A stretch of 63,703 nucleotides of DNA from Ectopseudomonas mendocina (GTDB lineage: Bacteria > Pseudomonadota > Gammaproteobacteria > Pseudomonadales > Pseudomonadaceae), in NCBI RefSeq assembly GCF_007049795.1, contig NZ_SCFY01000025.1, positions 1-63,703 of the forward strand, read 5' to 3'. Each line of letters opens with the position of its first letter. Position 1 is the stretch's first letter. The notes under the pieces are model-generated. The model worked only from the letters and a program-made list of their open reading frames with translations. It made no database searches and was not told the origin of the DNA. A program made the translations under genes and the position numbers. This document shows, piece by piece, positions 34,335 to 45,122 of the stretch.

Positions 34335-36107
34335 ATGGCTAGCATCCGTACTCTTTCCTATGACGCCATCATCGTTGGTGGTGGCGGCGCTGGCATGCGT
34401 GCCGCGCTGCAACTGGCTCAGGGCGGTCACAAGACTGCCGTGGTCACCAAGGTGTTCCCGACTCGTTCGCACACCGTTTCCGCTCAGGGTGGCATCACCT
34501 GCGCCATCGCTTCGGCCGACCCGAACGATGATTGGCGCTGGCACATGTACGATACCGTCAAGGGTTCCGACTATATTGGTGACCAGGACGCTATCGAATA
34601 CATGTGCTCCGTCGGTCCGGAAGCGGTGTTCGAGCTCGAGCACATGGGGCTGCCGTTCTCCCGTACCGAGCAGGGCCGCATCTATCAGCGTCCGTTCGGT
34701 GGTCAGTCCAAGGGCCCGGATAACCCGACTCAGGCTGCCCGTACCTGCGCCGCTGCTGACCGTACCGGTCACGCCCTGCTGCACACCCTGTACCAGGCCA
34801 ACCTGAAAGCCGGCACCTCGTTCCTCAACGAGTGGTACGCAGTCGATCTGGTGAAAAACCAGGACGGTGCCATCGTCGGCGTCATCGCCATCTGCATCGA
34901 AACTGGCGAAACCGTCTACATTCGCTCCAAGGCCGTGGTTCTGGCCACTGGCGGTGCTGGCCGTATCTACGCTTCCACCACCAACGCCCTGATCAACACC
35001 GGTGACGGCGTGGGCATGGCCCTGCGTGCCGGCGTGCCGGTGCAGGACATCGAAATGTGGCAGTTCCACCCGACCGGTATTGCCGGCGCTGGTGTACTGG
35101 TTACCGAAGGCTGCCGTGGTGAAGGTGGTTACCTGATCAACGCCCATGGCGAGCGTTTCATGGAGCGTTATGCGCCGAACGCCAAAGACCTGGCTGGTCG
35201 CGACGTGGTTGCTCGCTCCATGGTCAAGGAAGTCATCGCCGGCAACGGCTGTGGCCCGGACAAGGACCACGTACTGCTGAAGCTCGATCACCTGGGCGAG
35301 GAAGTGCTGCACAGCCGCCTGCCGGGTATCTGCGAACTGTCCAAGACCTTCGCCCACGTCGACCCAGTCGTCGCTCCGGTACCGGTCATCCCGACCTGCC
35401 ACTACATGATGGGCGGCGTGCCGACCAACATTCATGGTCAGGCCATTACTCAGGACGCCAACGGCAACGACAAGATCATCGAAGGTCTGTTCGCTGTAGG
35501 TGAAGTGGCGTGCGTGTCGGTGCACGGTGCCAACCGTCTGGGCGGCAACTCGCTGCTCGATCTGGTGGTATTCGGCCGCGCCGCTGGCCTGCACCTGGAA
35601 AAAGCGCTGAAAGAAGGCGTGGAAGTCCGTGGTGCCAGCGAAACCGATATCGAGCAGTCGCTGTCGCGTCTGGCCGGCGTCAACGAGCGCAGCACTGGCG
35701 AAGACGTCGCCCCGCTGCGTAAAGAGCTGCAACAGTGCATGCAAAACTACTTCGGTGTATTCCGTACTGGCGAATACATGCAGAAGGGCATCCAACAACT
35801 GGCCGACCTGCGTGAGCGCATCGCGAAAGTCAAAATCGCGGACAAGAGCCAGGCGTTCAACACTGCGCGTATCGAAGCGCTGGAACTGCAAAACCTGCTC
35901 GAAGTTGCTGAAGCGACCGCGGTCGCGGCCGAGGCTCGTAAAGAGTCCCGTGGCGCCCATGCTCGTGAAGACTTCGAGGAGCGCGACGATCAGAACTGGC
36001 TGTGCCATTCGCTCTACTTCCCGGGCGAGAAGCGCGTAGCCAAGCGTGACGTGAACTTCGCGCCGAAGACCGTTCCGGCATTTGAACCCAAGGTTCGGAC
36101 TTATTAA
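34335..36107 (+). CDS. sdhA: Succinate dehydrogenase flavoprotein subunit
   Basis: Catalytic subunit that oxidises succinate to fumarate with covalently bound FAD. 590 residues. The dinucleotide-binding motif IIVGGGGAGMRAAL is at the N-terminus, the FAD-attachment His in TRSHTVSAQGGI near residue 44, and the substrate motif FHPTGIAGAGVLVTEGCRGEGGYLIN and HGANRLGGNSLLDLVVFGRAAG are intact. It lies between sdhD and sdhB with gaps of 3 and 11 bp. Confidence 0.98.
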   Translation: MASIRTLSYDAIIVGGGGAGMRAALQLAQGGHKTAVVTKVFPTRSHTVSAQGGITCAIASADPNDDWRWHMYDTVKGSDYIGDQDAIEYMCSVGPEAVFELEHMGLPFSRTEQGRIYQRPFGGQSKGPDNPTQAARTCAAADRTGHALLHTLYQANLKAGTSFLNEWYAVDLVKNQDGAIVGVIAICIETGETVYIRSKAVVLATGGAGRIYASTTNALINTGDGVGMALRAGVPVQDIEMWQFHPTGIAGAGVLVTEGCRGEGGYLINAHGERFMERYAPNAKDLAGRDVVARSMVKEVIAGNGCGPDKDHVLLKLDHLGEEVLHSRLPGICELSKTFAHVDPVVAPVPVIPTCHYMMGGVPTNIHGQAITQDANGNDKIIEGLFAVGEVACVSVHGANRLGGNSLLDLVVFGRAAGLHLEKALKEGVEVRGASETDIEQSLSRLAGVNERSTGEDVAPLRKELQQCMQNYFGVFRTGEYMQKGIQQLADLRERIAKVKIADKSQAFNTARIEALELQNLLEVAEATAVAAEARKESRGAHAREDFEERDDQNWLCHSLYFPGEKRVAKRDVNFAPKTVPAFEPKVRTY

Positions 36108-36118
36108 GGGTGACTGAT

Positions 36119-36826
36119 ATGTTGCAAGTCAGTGTTTATCGCTACAACCCGGAGAAGGACGCTGCTCCGTTCATGCAGCACTTCCAGGTCGACACCGGCG
36201 GCAAGGACATCATGGTCCTCGACGTGCTGGCGCTGATCAAGGAGCAGGACGAGGGTTTCTCCTACCGTCGTTCCTGCCGTGAAGGCGTCTGTGGCTCCGA
36301 CGGTATGAACATCAACGGCAAGAACGGCCTGGCGTGCATTACGCCGATCTCCGCTGCCGGCCTCAAGGGCGGCAAGCTGGTGATTCGTCCGTTGCCGGGC
36401 CTGCCGGTCATTCGTGACCTGGTCGTCGATATGAGCATCTTCTACAAGCAGTACGAGAAGGTGCAGCCGTTCCTGCAGAACGATACGCCGGCTCCGGCCA
36501 TCGAGCGCCTGCAGACTCCGGAAGAGCGCGAGAAGCTCGACGGTCTGTACGAGTGCATTCTGTGCGCATGCTGCTCGACCAGCTGCCCGTCGTTCTGGTG
36601 GAACCCGGACAAGTTCCTCGGTCCTGCTGCACTGCTGCAGGCCTACCGCTTCCTGGCCGACAGCCGTGACACCAAGACCGCCGAGCGTCTGGCTTCGCTG
36701 GACGATCCGTTCAGCGTGTTCCGTTGCCGTGGCATCATGAACTGCGTGAACGTCTGCCCCAAGGGTCTGAACCCGACCAAGGCGATCGGTCACGTGCGTA
36801 ACATGCTGCTGCAGAGCGGTACCTGA
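36119..36826 (+). CDS. sdhB: Succinate dehydrogenase iron-sulfur subunit
   Basis: Carries electrons from FAD to ubiquinone. 235 residues, the P. aeruginosa length. The 2Fe-2S ligands are in SCREGVCGSDGMNINGKNGLAC, the 4Fe-4S motif in CILCACCSTSCPS, and the 3Fe-4S ligands in CRGIMNCVNVCPKGLNP. The ATG at 36119 (MLQVSVYRYNPEKD) is the family start. It is the last sdh gene; sucA follows after a 248-bp gap that holds one hairpin. Confidence 0.97.
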   Translation: MLQVSVYRYNPEKDAAPFMQHFQVDTGGKDIMVLDVLALIKEQDEGFSYRRSCREGVCGSDGMNINGKNGLACITPISAAGLKGGKLVIRPLPGLPVIRDLVVDMSIFYKQYEKVQPFLQNDTPAPAIERLQTPEEREKLDGLYECILCACCSTSCPSFWWNPDKFLGPAALLQAYRFLADSRDTKTAERLASLDDPFSVFRCRGIMNCVNVCPKGLNPTKAIGHVRNMLLQSGT

Positions 36827-36890
36827 TTCGCAAGTTGCTATACCTGTAACACCTGCGAGTCCGGCATGAGTCGGCCTCGCAGTAAAGCCA

Positions 36891-36917
36891 GAGCCGCAGC
36901 CCACAAAGCTGCGGCTC
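36891..36917 (+). terminator. Hairpin between sdhB and sucA
   Basis: GAGCCGCAGC and GCTGCGGCTC are exact complements around a 7-base loop. No T-run follows. It may partly separate sdh from suc transcription or protect the mRNA end. Confidence 0.45.
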
Positions 36918-37074
36918 ATACTCGAAAAATATGACGACCAGCAGGGGCATCCGGGCTGGTACCCGGACTATCTGCGGAACCCAAGTGGCTTCATCCGAGT
37001 CGCAGTATCATGACTTTGATTAAGGCTATGCGGTATTCACGCCGGTGGTGTCCCCTTACCGAGGGTGACCAAGC

Positions 37075-39906
37075 ATGCAAGAAAGCGTGATGCAGCGCAT
37101 GTGGGACAGTGCCCACCTATCCGGTGGCAACGCTGCCTACGTGGAAGAGCTCTACGAGCTCTACCTGCACGATCCCAACGCTGTGCCAGAAGAGTGGCGC
37201 ACTTACTTCCAGAAGTTGCCGACCGACGGCAGCGCTGCAACGGACGTATCGCATTCGACCATTCGCGATCATTTCGTCCTGCTCGCCAAGAATTCGCGTC
37301 GTGCCCAGCCGGTTTCCGCCGGGGCCGTCAGCAGCGAGCACGAAAAGAAGCAGGTGGAAGTGCTGCGCTTGATCCAGGCCTACCGCATGCGTGGCCATCA
37401 GGCCGCCCAGCTTGACCCTCTGGGTCTGTGGGTGCGCACTGCGCCGTCTGACCTGTCGATCAATCACTACGGCCTGACCGACGCGGATCTGGACACCACA
37501 TTCCGCACTGGCGAGCTGTATATCGGCAAGGAAGAGGCAACGCTACGCGAAATTCGCGATGCGCTGCAGCAGACATATTGTCGCACCATCGGTGCCGAGT
37601 TCACCCACATCGTCGACTCCGGTCAGCGCAACTGGTTCGCCCAGCGCCTGGAAAGCGTGCGCGGTCGTCCGCAGTTTTCCGCCGAAGTGCAGGCGCATGT
37701 GCTTGAGCGCGTCACCGCTGCCGAAGGTCTGGAAAAATACCTGGGCACCAAGTACCCGGGCACCAAGCGTTTCGGTCTGGAGGGTGGCGAAAGCCTGATC
37801 CCGCTGCTGGACGAAATCATCCAGCGTTCCGGCTCCTACGGCACCAAGGAAGTGGTCATCGGTATGGCCCACCGCGGCCGTCTGAACGTCCTGGTCAACA
37901 CCTTCGGCAAGAACCCGCGCGACCTGTTCGACGAGTTCGAAGGCAAGAAGACCGAAGGTCTGTCGTCCGGTGACGTGAAGTACCACCAGGGCTTCTCCTC
38001 CAACGTCATGACCGCAGGTGGCGAAGTGCACCTGGCGCTGGCGTTCAACCCTTCGCACCTAGAGATCGTTTCTCCGGTGGTCGAGGGTTCGGTGCGTGCT
38101 CGTCAGGATCGTCGCAGTGATGCCACTGGCGATAAGGTACTGCCGATTTCCATCCACGGTGACGCGGCTTTCGCCGGTCAGGGTGTGGTCATGGAAACCT
38201 TCCAGATGTCGCAGACCCGCGGCTACAAGACTGGCGGCACCATCCACATCGTGATCAACAACCAGGTCGGCTTCACCATCAGCAACCCGCTGGATGCGCG
38301 CTCCACCGAGTACGCGACCGACGTGGCCAAGATGATCCAGGCGCCGATCTTCCATGTGAATGGCGATGATCCGGAAGCGGTGTTGTTCGTGACGCAGCTG
38401 GCTGTCGACTACCGCATGCAGTACAAGCGTGACGTGGTCATCGACCTGGTCTGCTACCGTCGTCGTGGTCACAACGAGGCCGACGAGCCGAACGGTACCC
38501 AGCCGCTGATGTACCAGCAAATCGCCAAGCAGCGCACCACCCGTGAGCTGTACGCCGATGCACTGATTGCCGCCGGCGTGCAGAGCAGCGACGACGTGCA
38601 GGCCAAGATCGACGAGTACCGCACTGCACTGGACAACGGTCAGCACGTGGTCAAGAGCCTGGTCAAGGAGCCGAACAAGGAGCTGTTCGTCGACTGGCGT
38701 CCTTACCTGGGTCATGCCTGGACCGCGCGTCACGACACCCGTTTCGATCTGAAGACTCTGCAGGATCTGTCCGCCAAACTGCTGGAAATTCCGGAAGGTT
38801 TCCTTGTTCAGCGTCAGGTGGCGAAGATCCTCGAAGACCGTCAGAAGATGGGCGCAGGCGGCTTGCCGATCAACTGGGGCTTCGCTGAGACCATGGCCTA
38901 TGCCACGCTGCTGGTCGAAGGTCACCCGATCCGCATGACCGGCCAGGACATCGGCCGTGGCACCTTCTCCCACCGTCATGCGGTGCTGCACAACCAGAAG
39001 GACGCCTCGACCTACGTTCCGCTGAAGAACCTGTACGAGGGCCAGCCGAAGTTCGAGCTGTACGACTCCTACCTCTCCGAGGAAGCAGTGCTGGCCTTCG
39101 AATACGGCTACGCCACCACCACGCCGAACGCGCTGGTGATCTGGGAAGCCCAGTTCGGCGACTTCGCCAACGGCGCTCAGGTGGTATTCGACCAGTTCAT
39201 CTCCAGCGGTGAAACCAAGTGGGGCCGCCTCTGCGGTCTGACTGTTCTGCTGCCGCACGGCTATGAAGGGCAGGGGCCTGAGCACAGCTCGGCGCGTCTG
39301 GAGCGTTACCTGCAACTGTGCGCCGAGCACAACATGCAGGTCTGCGTACCGACCACCCCGGCACAGGTCTACCACATGCTGCGTCGCCAGGTGATCCGCC
39401 CGCTGCGCAAGCCGCTGGTGGTGCTGACGCCGAAGTCGCTGCTGCGTCACAAGCTGGCCATCTCGACCCTGGAAGATCTGGCCGAAGGCTCCTTCCAGAC
39501 CGTGATCGGCGAGATCGACGCGCTGGATCCGAAAAAGGTCGAGCGTCTGATCCTCTGCAGCGGCAAGGTCTACTACGACCTGCTGGAGAAGCGTCGTGCC
39601 GAGGGGCGCGACGATACCGCCATCGTGCGTATCGAGCAGCTCTATCCGTTCCCGGAAGACGATCTGGCCGAAGCGCTGGCGCCGTACAAGAACCTCAAGC
39701 ACATTGTCTGGTGTCAGGAAGAGCCGATGAACCAGGGCGCCTGGTATTGCAGCCAGCACCACATGCGTCGCGTCGCTACTGCACACAAGAAGTCGCTGCT
39801 CCTGGAGTACGCCGGTCGTGATGCCTCGGCTGCGCCAGCTTGTGGTTATGCGTCGATGCACGCCGAGCAGCAGGAAAAACTGCTGCAGGACGCCTTTACT
39901 GTTTAA
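37075..39906 (+). CDS. sucA: 2-oxoglutarate dehydrogenase E1 component
   Basis: Thiamin-diphosphate enzyme that decarboxylates 2-oxoglutarate and passes succinyl to the lipoyl domain of SucB. 943 residues. The N-terminal E2-binding segment SAHLSGGNAAYVEELYELYLHDP, the active-site region EVVIGMAHRGRLNVLVNTFGK, the pyrophosphate-binding stretch HVNGDDPEAVLFVTQLAVDYRMQYKRDVVIDLVCYRRRGHNEADEP and the transketolase-like C-terminal part are complete. First gene of sucAB-lpd-sucCD. Confidence 0.98.
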   Translation: MQESVMQRMWDSAHLSGGNAAYVEELYELYLHDPNAVPEEWRTYFQKLPTDGSAATDVSHSTIRDHFVLLAKNSRRAQPVSAGAVSSEHEKKQVEVLRLIQAYRMRGHQAAQLDPLGLWVRTAPSDLSINHYGLTDADLDTTFRTGELYIGKEEATLREIRDALQQTYCRTIGAEFTHIVDSGQRNWFAQRLESVRGRPQFSAEVQAHVLERVTAAEGLEKYLGTKYPGTKRFGLEGGESLIPLLDEIIQRSGSYGTKEVVIGMAHRGRLNVLVNTFGKNPRDLFDEFEGKKTEGLSSGDVKYHQGFSSNVMTAGGEVHLALAFNPSHLEIVSPVVEGSVRARQDRRSDATGDKVLPISIHGDAAFAGQGVVMETFQMSQTRGYKTGGTIHIVINNQVGFTISNPLDARSTEYATDVAKMIQAPIFHVNGDDPEAVLFVTQLAVDYRMQYKRDVVIDLVCYRRRGHNEADEPNGTQPLMYQQIAKQRTTRELYADALIAAGVQSSDDVQAKIDEYRTALDNGQHVVKSLVKEPNKELFVDWRPYLGHAWTARHDTRFDLKTLQDLSAKLLEIPEGFLVQRQVAKILEDRQKMGAGGLPINWGFAETMAYATLLVEGHPIRMTGQDIGRGTFSHRHAVLHNQKDASTYVPLKNLYEGQPKFELYDSYLSEEAVLAFEYGYATTTPNALVIWEAQFGDFANGAQVVFDQFISSGETKWGRLCGLTVLLPHGYEGQGPEHSSARLERYLQLCAEHNMQVCVPTTPAQVYHMLRRQVIRPLRKPLVVLTPKSLLRHKLAISTLEDLAEGSFQTVIGEIDALDPKKVERLILCSGKVYYDLLEKRRAEGRDDTAIVRIEQLYPFPEDDLAEALAPYKNLKHIVWCQEEPMNQGAWYCSQHHMRRVATAHKKSLLLEYAGRDASAAPACGYASMHAEQQEKLLQDAFTV

Positions 39907-39915
39907 CGCCTTCAT

Positions 39916-39943
39916 CCGGCAGGTGGCGAGTGCCACCTGCCGG
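39916..39943 (+). promoter_or_regulatory. Long hairpin between sucA and sucB
   Basis: CCGGCAGGTGGC and GCCACCTGCCGG form a perfect 12-bp stem with loop GAGT. Because sucB must be transcribed past it and no T-run follows, it is more likely an mRNA-processing or stabilising element than a terminator. Confidence 0.5.
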
Positions 39944-39970
39944 TAAACCGAATTTAAGGAAACGCATACA

Positions 39971-41209
39971 ATGGCTATCGAGATCAAAGCCCCAACCTTC
40001 CCGGAATCGGTTGCCGACGGCACCGTGGCCACCTGGCACAAGAAGCCGGGCGAAGCGGTCAAGCGCGATGAGCTGCTCGTCGACATCGAAACCGACAAGG
40101 TCGTGATCGAAGTACTGGCCGAGGCCGATGGTGTCCTGGCTGAAATCATCAAGAACGAAGGCGACACCGTTCTCTCCAACGAGCTGCTGGGCAAACTGAC
40201 CGAAGGTGGCGCTGCCGCCGTCGCTCCGGCTGCTGCACCGGCCGCTGCCGCTGCGCCGGCCCAGGCTGCTGCTCCGGCTGCTCCGGCTGCTGTTGCTGGT
40301 GACGACGCCATCCTCTCGCCCGCCGCGCGTAAGCTGGCCGAAGAGAACGGCATCGACCCGAACAGCATTGCCGGCACCGGTAAAGGTGGCCGTGTGACCA
40401 AGGAAGACGTGGTCGCTGCCGTCGAAGCCAAGAAGAACGCCCCGGCTGCCGCTGCCAAGCCTGCCGCTGCCCCGGCTGCTGCCGCTGCTGTCGTCGCCAC
40501 TGGCGACCGCACCGAGAAGCGAGTGCCGATGACCCGTCTGCGCGCCAAGATCGCCGAGCGTCTGGTCGAAGCCCAGTCCACCATGGCCATGCTGACCACC
40601 TTCAACGAAGTAGACATGACCGAAGTCATGGCCCTGCGTTCGAAGTACAAGGACCTGTTCGAGAAGTCCCACAACGGCGTGCGTCTGGGCTTCATGTCGT
40701 TCTTCGTCAAGGCAGCTACCGAAGCGCTGAAGCGTTTCCCGGCAGTCAACGCCTCGATCGACGGCAACGACATCGTTTATCACGGCTACGCCGACATCGG
40801 TGTTGCCGTGTCCAGCGACCGTGGCCTGGTGGTGCCGGTATTGCGTAACGCCGAGCAAATGAGCCTGGCTGAAATCGAGAGCGGCATCGCCACCTTCGGC
40901 AAGAAAGCCAAAGACGGCAAGCTGTCGATCGAAGAAATGACTGGCGGCACCTTCACCATCACCAACGGTGGTACCTTCGGTTCGATGATGTCGACCCCGA
41001 TCGTCAACCCGCCGCAGGCTGCGATCCTGGGTATGCACAACATCGTTCAGCGCCCGATGGCGATCAACGGCCAGGTGGTGATCCGTCCGATGATGTACCT
41101 GGCGCTGTCTTACGACCACCGCCTGATCGATGGTAAGGAAGCCGTGACCTTCCTGGTAACCATCAAGAACCTGCTTGAAGACCCGGCTCGCCTGCTGCTG
41201 GAAATCTAA
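39971..41209 (+). CDS. sucB: 2-oxoglutarate dehydrogenase E2, dihydrolipoyl succinyltransferase
   Basis: Core of the 2-oxoglutarate dehydrogenase complex. 412 residues: lipoyl domain 1-80 with the lipoylated Lys43 in DIETDKVVIEV, an Ala/Pro-rich linker, a peripheral subunit-binding domain near 112-150 (LSPAARKLAEENGIDPNSIAGTGKGGRVTKEDV), a second Ala/Pro linker, and the catalytic domain with active-site His in SYDHRLIDGKEAVTFL. Complete. Confidence 0.98.
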   Translation: MAIEIKAPTFPESVADGTVATWHKKPGEAVKRDELLVDIETDKVVIEVLAEADGVLAEIIKNEGDTVLSNELLGKLTEGGAAAVAPAAAPAAAAAPAQAAAPAAPAAVAGDDAILSPAARKLAEENGIDPNSIAGTGKGGRVTKEDVVAAVEAKKNAPAAAAKPAAAPAAAAAVVATGDRTEKRVPMTRLRAKIAERLVEAQSTMAMLTTFNEVDMTEVMALRSKYKDLFEKSHNGVRLGFMSFFVKAATEALKRFPAVNASIDGNDIVYHGYADIGVAVSSDRGLVVPVLRNAEQMSLAEIESGIATFGKKAKDGKLSIEEMTGGTFTITNGGTFGSMMSTPIVNPPQAAILGMHNIVQRPMAINGQVVIRPMMYLALSYDHRLIDGKEAVTFLVTIKNLLEDPARLLLEI

Positions 41210-41229
41210 AAGCCAGTCTCCTCCACGGC

Positions 41230-41247
41230 GGCCCTGTTCTCAGGGCC
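41230..41247 (+). promoter_or_regulatory. Hairpin between sucB and lpd
   Basis: GGCCCTG and CAGGGCC form a 7-bp stem with loop TTCT, 29 bp before the lpd start. As with the sucA-sucB hairpin, it is intra-operonic and lacks a T-run. Confidence 0.4.
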
Positions 41248-41275
41248 GTCCGGTTTATTCGAGAAGGAATACGTT

Positions 41276-42712
41276 ATGACCCAGAAATTCGACGTGGTAG
41301 TCATCGGTGCCGGCCCTGGTGGCTATGTAGCCGCCATCAAAGCAGCGCAACTCGGTCTGAAGACCGCCTGCATCGAGAAGTACCAGGGCCAGGACGGCAA
41401 GGTCGCTCTCGGCGGCACTTGCCTGAACGTCGGTTGCATTCCGTCTAAGGCGCTGCTGGACAGCTCCTGGAAGTACCACGAAGCGAAAGACGGCTTCGCC
41501 GTGCATGGTATCGAAGCCAAGGGCGTGACCATCGATGTCCCGGCCATGGTGGCGCGCAAGAACACCATCATCAAGAACCTCACCGGCGGTGTTGCCGGCC
41601 TGTTCAAGGCTAATGGCGTGACCCTGCTCGAAGGCCACGGCAAGCTGCTGGCTGGCAAGCAAGTCGAAGTGACCGGCACCGACGGCAAGAGCCAGGTGGT
41701 TGAAGCTGCTCACGTGATCATTGCCTCCGGCTCCAAGCCGGTCGAGATCCCGCCGGCTCCGGTCGATCAGGACGTGATCGTCGACTCCACTGGTGCCCTG
41801 GAATTCCAGAGCGTACCGAAGAAGCTGGGCGTCATCGGCGCTGGCGTGATCGGTCTGGAGCTGGGCTCGGTATGGGCTCGCCTGGGTGCGGAAGTGACCG
41901 TTCTGGAAGCCATGGACAAGTTCCTCGCGGCCGCCGATGAGCAGATCGCCAAGGAAGCCCAGAAGACCCTGACCAAGCAGGGCCTGGACATCCGTCTGGG
42001 TGCTCGCGTTACCGGTACCGAGGTCAAGAAGAAGCAGGTTACCGTCACCTTCACTGACGCCAATGGCGAGCAGAAGATTGTGTTCGACAAGCTGATTGTG
42101 GCCGTGGGCCGTCGCCCGGTGACCACCGATCTGCTGGCTGCCGACAGCGGCGTGACCCTGGACGAGCGCGGCTACATCTTCGTCAACGACCAGTGCGAAA
42201 CCAGCGTTCCGGGCGTATACGCCATCGGTGACGTCGTGCGTGGTGCCATGCTCGCGCACAAGGCCTCGGAAGAGGGCGTGATGGTTGCCGAGCGCATCGC
42301 TGGCCACAAGGCGCAGATGAACTACGATCTGATCCCGTCCGTGATTTACACCCACCCGGAAATCGCATGGGTCGGCAAGACCGAGCAGCAACTGAAGGCC
42401 GAAGGCGTTGCAGTCAACGTCGGTACCTTCCCGTTCGCTGCCAGTGGTCGCGCCATGGCTGCCAACGACACTGGCGGTTTCGTCAAGGTCATCGCTGACG
42501 CCAACACCGACCGCGTGCTGGGTGTTCACGTGATCGGCCCAAGCGCTGCCGAGCTGGTACAGCAAGGCGCGATCGGCATGGAATTCGGCACCAGCGCCGA
42601 AGACCTGGGCATGATGGTCTTCTCCCACCCGACCCTGTCCGAAGCGCTGCATGAAGCGGCCCTGGCAGTGAACGGCGGCGCGATTCACATCGCCAATCGC
42701 AAGAAACGCTAA
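41276..42712 (+). CDS. lpdG: Dihydrolipoyl dehydrogenase (E3)
   Basis: FAD enzyme that reoxidises the lipoyl groups of SucB and reduces NAD+. 478 residues. The FAD motif VVIGAGPGGYVAA starts at residue 8, the redox disulfide is Cys49/Cys54 in GGTCLNVGCIPSKALL, the NAD motif is GVIGAGVIGLELGSVWARLG, and the C-terminal HPTLSEALHEAAL holds the catalytic His. By position it corresponds to P. aeruginosa lpdG (PA1587), the E3 of the 2-oxoglutarate complex. Confidence 0.97.
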   Translation: MTQKFDVVVIGAGPGGYVAAIKAAQLGLKTACIEKYQGQDGKVALGGTCLNVGCIPSKALLDSSWKYHEAKDGFAVHGIEAKGVTIDVPAMVARKNTIIKNLTGGVAGLFKANGVTLLEGHGKLLAGKQVEVTGTDGKSQVVEAAHVIIASGSKPVEIPPAPVDQDVIVDSTGALEFQSVPKKLGVIGAGVIGLELGSVWARLGAEVTVLEAMDKFLAAADEQIAKEAQKTLTKQGLDIRLGARVTGTEVKKKQVTVTFTDANGEQKIVFDKLIVAVGRRPVTTDLLAADSGVTLDERGYIFVNDQCETSVPGVYAIGDVVRGAMLAHKASEEGVMVAERIAGHKAQMNYDLIPSVIYTHPEIAWVGKTEQQLKAEGVAVNVGTFPFAASGRAMAANDTGGFVKVIADANTDRVLGVHVIGPSAAELVQQGAIGMEFGTSAEDLGMMVFSHPTLSEALHEAALAVNGGAIHIANRKKR

Positions 42713-42717
42713 GCGTT

Positions 42718-42740
42718 AGTGGCCGACTCGTTCGGCCACT
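42718..42740 (+). terminator. Hairpin after lpd
   Basis: AGTGGCCGA and TCGGCCACT pair around CTCGT five bases after the lpd stop, followed by CGAGTTGTTG. It may partly separate lpd from sucCD; the 239-bp gap is large enough for a separate sucCD promoter, though I cannot point to one with confidence. Confidence 0.5.
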
Positions 42741-42951
42741 CGAGTTGTTGTAAGCCGCCGTGGTAGGCGGGGCGTCCTGTAATCGCCCCATCGTTACGGC
42801 GGTGTTTGCAAGCAGAACCACGTCGCGTGGCCCGCGTCGAGTCTAACTCGCAGCGCAAGCCCCCGACGGACTGCTTCGGCAGTCACAGGTGGCGCGGTAT
42901 CACAAGTACAGCGCCGAATGCGCAATACCTAAACGAAGACGGTAGACAAGC

Positions 42952-44117
<1,166 letters not shown>

Positions 44118-44118
<1 letters not shown>

Positions 44119-45005
44119 TGAGCGTCCTGATCAATAAAGACACCAAAGTCATCTGCCAGGGCTTCACCGGCTCGCAGGGTACTTTCCACTCCGAACAAGC
44201 CATCGCTTACGGTACCAAGATGGTTGGCGGCGTGACTCCGGGCAAGGGCGGCACCACTCACCTGGGCCTGCCGGTGTTCAACACCGTGAAAGAAGCCGTT
44301 GAAGCCACTGGCGCTGACGCTTCGGTCATCTACGTTCCGGCTCCGTTCTGCAAAGACTCGATCCTGGAAGCTGCATTCGGCGGCATCAAGCTGATCGTCT
44401 GCATCACCGAAGGCATTCCTACCCTGGACATGCTGGATGCCAAAGTCATCTGCGACGAGCTGGGCATTACCCTGATCGGCCCGAACTGCCCGGGCGTGAT
44501 CACTCCCGGCGAGTGCAAGATCGGCATCATGCCGGGTCACATCCACCTGCCAGGCAAAGTCGGCATCGTGTCCCGTTCGGGCACCCTGACCTATGAAGCC
44601 GTGAAGCAGACCACCGACGCCGGTTTCGGCCAGTCCACCTGCGTGGGCATCGGCGGCGACCCCATCCCGGGCTCCAACTTCATCGATATCCTGAAGCTGT
44701 TCCAGGAAGACCCGAAGACCGAAGCGATCGTCATGATCGGTGAGATCGGCGGTTCGGCTGAAGAAGAAGCGGCTGCCTACATCAAGGCCAACGTCACCAA
44801 GCCTGTAGTTTCCTACATCGCTGGTGTGACCGCTCCTCCCGGCAAGCGCATGGGCCACGCTGGCGCCATCATCTCCGGCGGCAAGGGCACTGCAGACGAG
44901 AAATTCGCTGCACTGCAGGACGCTGGTGTGAAAACCGTGCGTTCCCTGGCTGACATCGGCAAGGCTCTGGCCGAGCTGACCGGTTGGGAAGTCAAGAAGG
45001 CCTAA
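44118..45005 (+). CDS. sucD: Succinyl-CoA synthetase alpha subunit
   Basis: CoA-binding and phosphohistidine subunit, 295 residues. The CoA site CQGFTGSQGTFHSEQAIAYGTKMVGGV is at the N-terminus, GPNCPGVITPGECKIGIMPG in the middle, and the phosphorylated His lies in RMGHAGAIISGGKGTADEKF. It is translationally coupled to sucC. A strong terminator 20 bp after the stop ends the TCA supercluster. Confidence 0.98.
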
Positions 45006-45024
45006 GCCTTCGCTGACTGCACGC

Positions 45025-45057
45025 AAAAGGCCACCTTCGGGTGGCCTTTTCTGTTTT
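45025..45057 (+). terminator. Intrinsic terminator after sucD
   Basis: AAAAGGCCACC and GGTGGCCTTTT flank the loop TTCG and are followed by CTGTTTTT. A textbook terminator at the end of the sdh-suc cluster. Confidence 0.9.
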
Positions 45058-45122
45058 TGAGCTGTATTTGCTGGCGTCCTATCCCGCAAGAGGGGTGGAG
45101 ACGCGTGTCTCAGTCACCAGCC

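Noticed and set aside
33669..36008. A 779-codon open frame on the minus strand across sdhC to sdhA
   Set aside because: It is antisense to complete sdhCDA genes, has no ribosome site of note, and no recognisable domain.
40202..40310. Apparent short tandem repeats rich in GCTGC within sucB
   Set aside because: They encode the normal Ala/Pro-rich flexible linker of E2 enzymes and are not a separate repeat element.
38059..40773. A 904-codon open frame on the minus strand across sucA and sucB
   Set aside because: It is fully antisense to two complete, highly conserved TCA genes. Its sequence is low-complexity and unlike any family. Long antisense open frames are a usual by-product of GC-rich codon bias.
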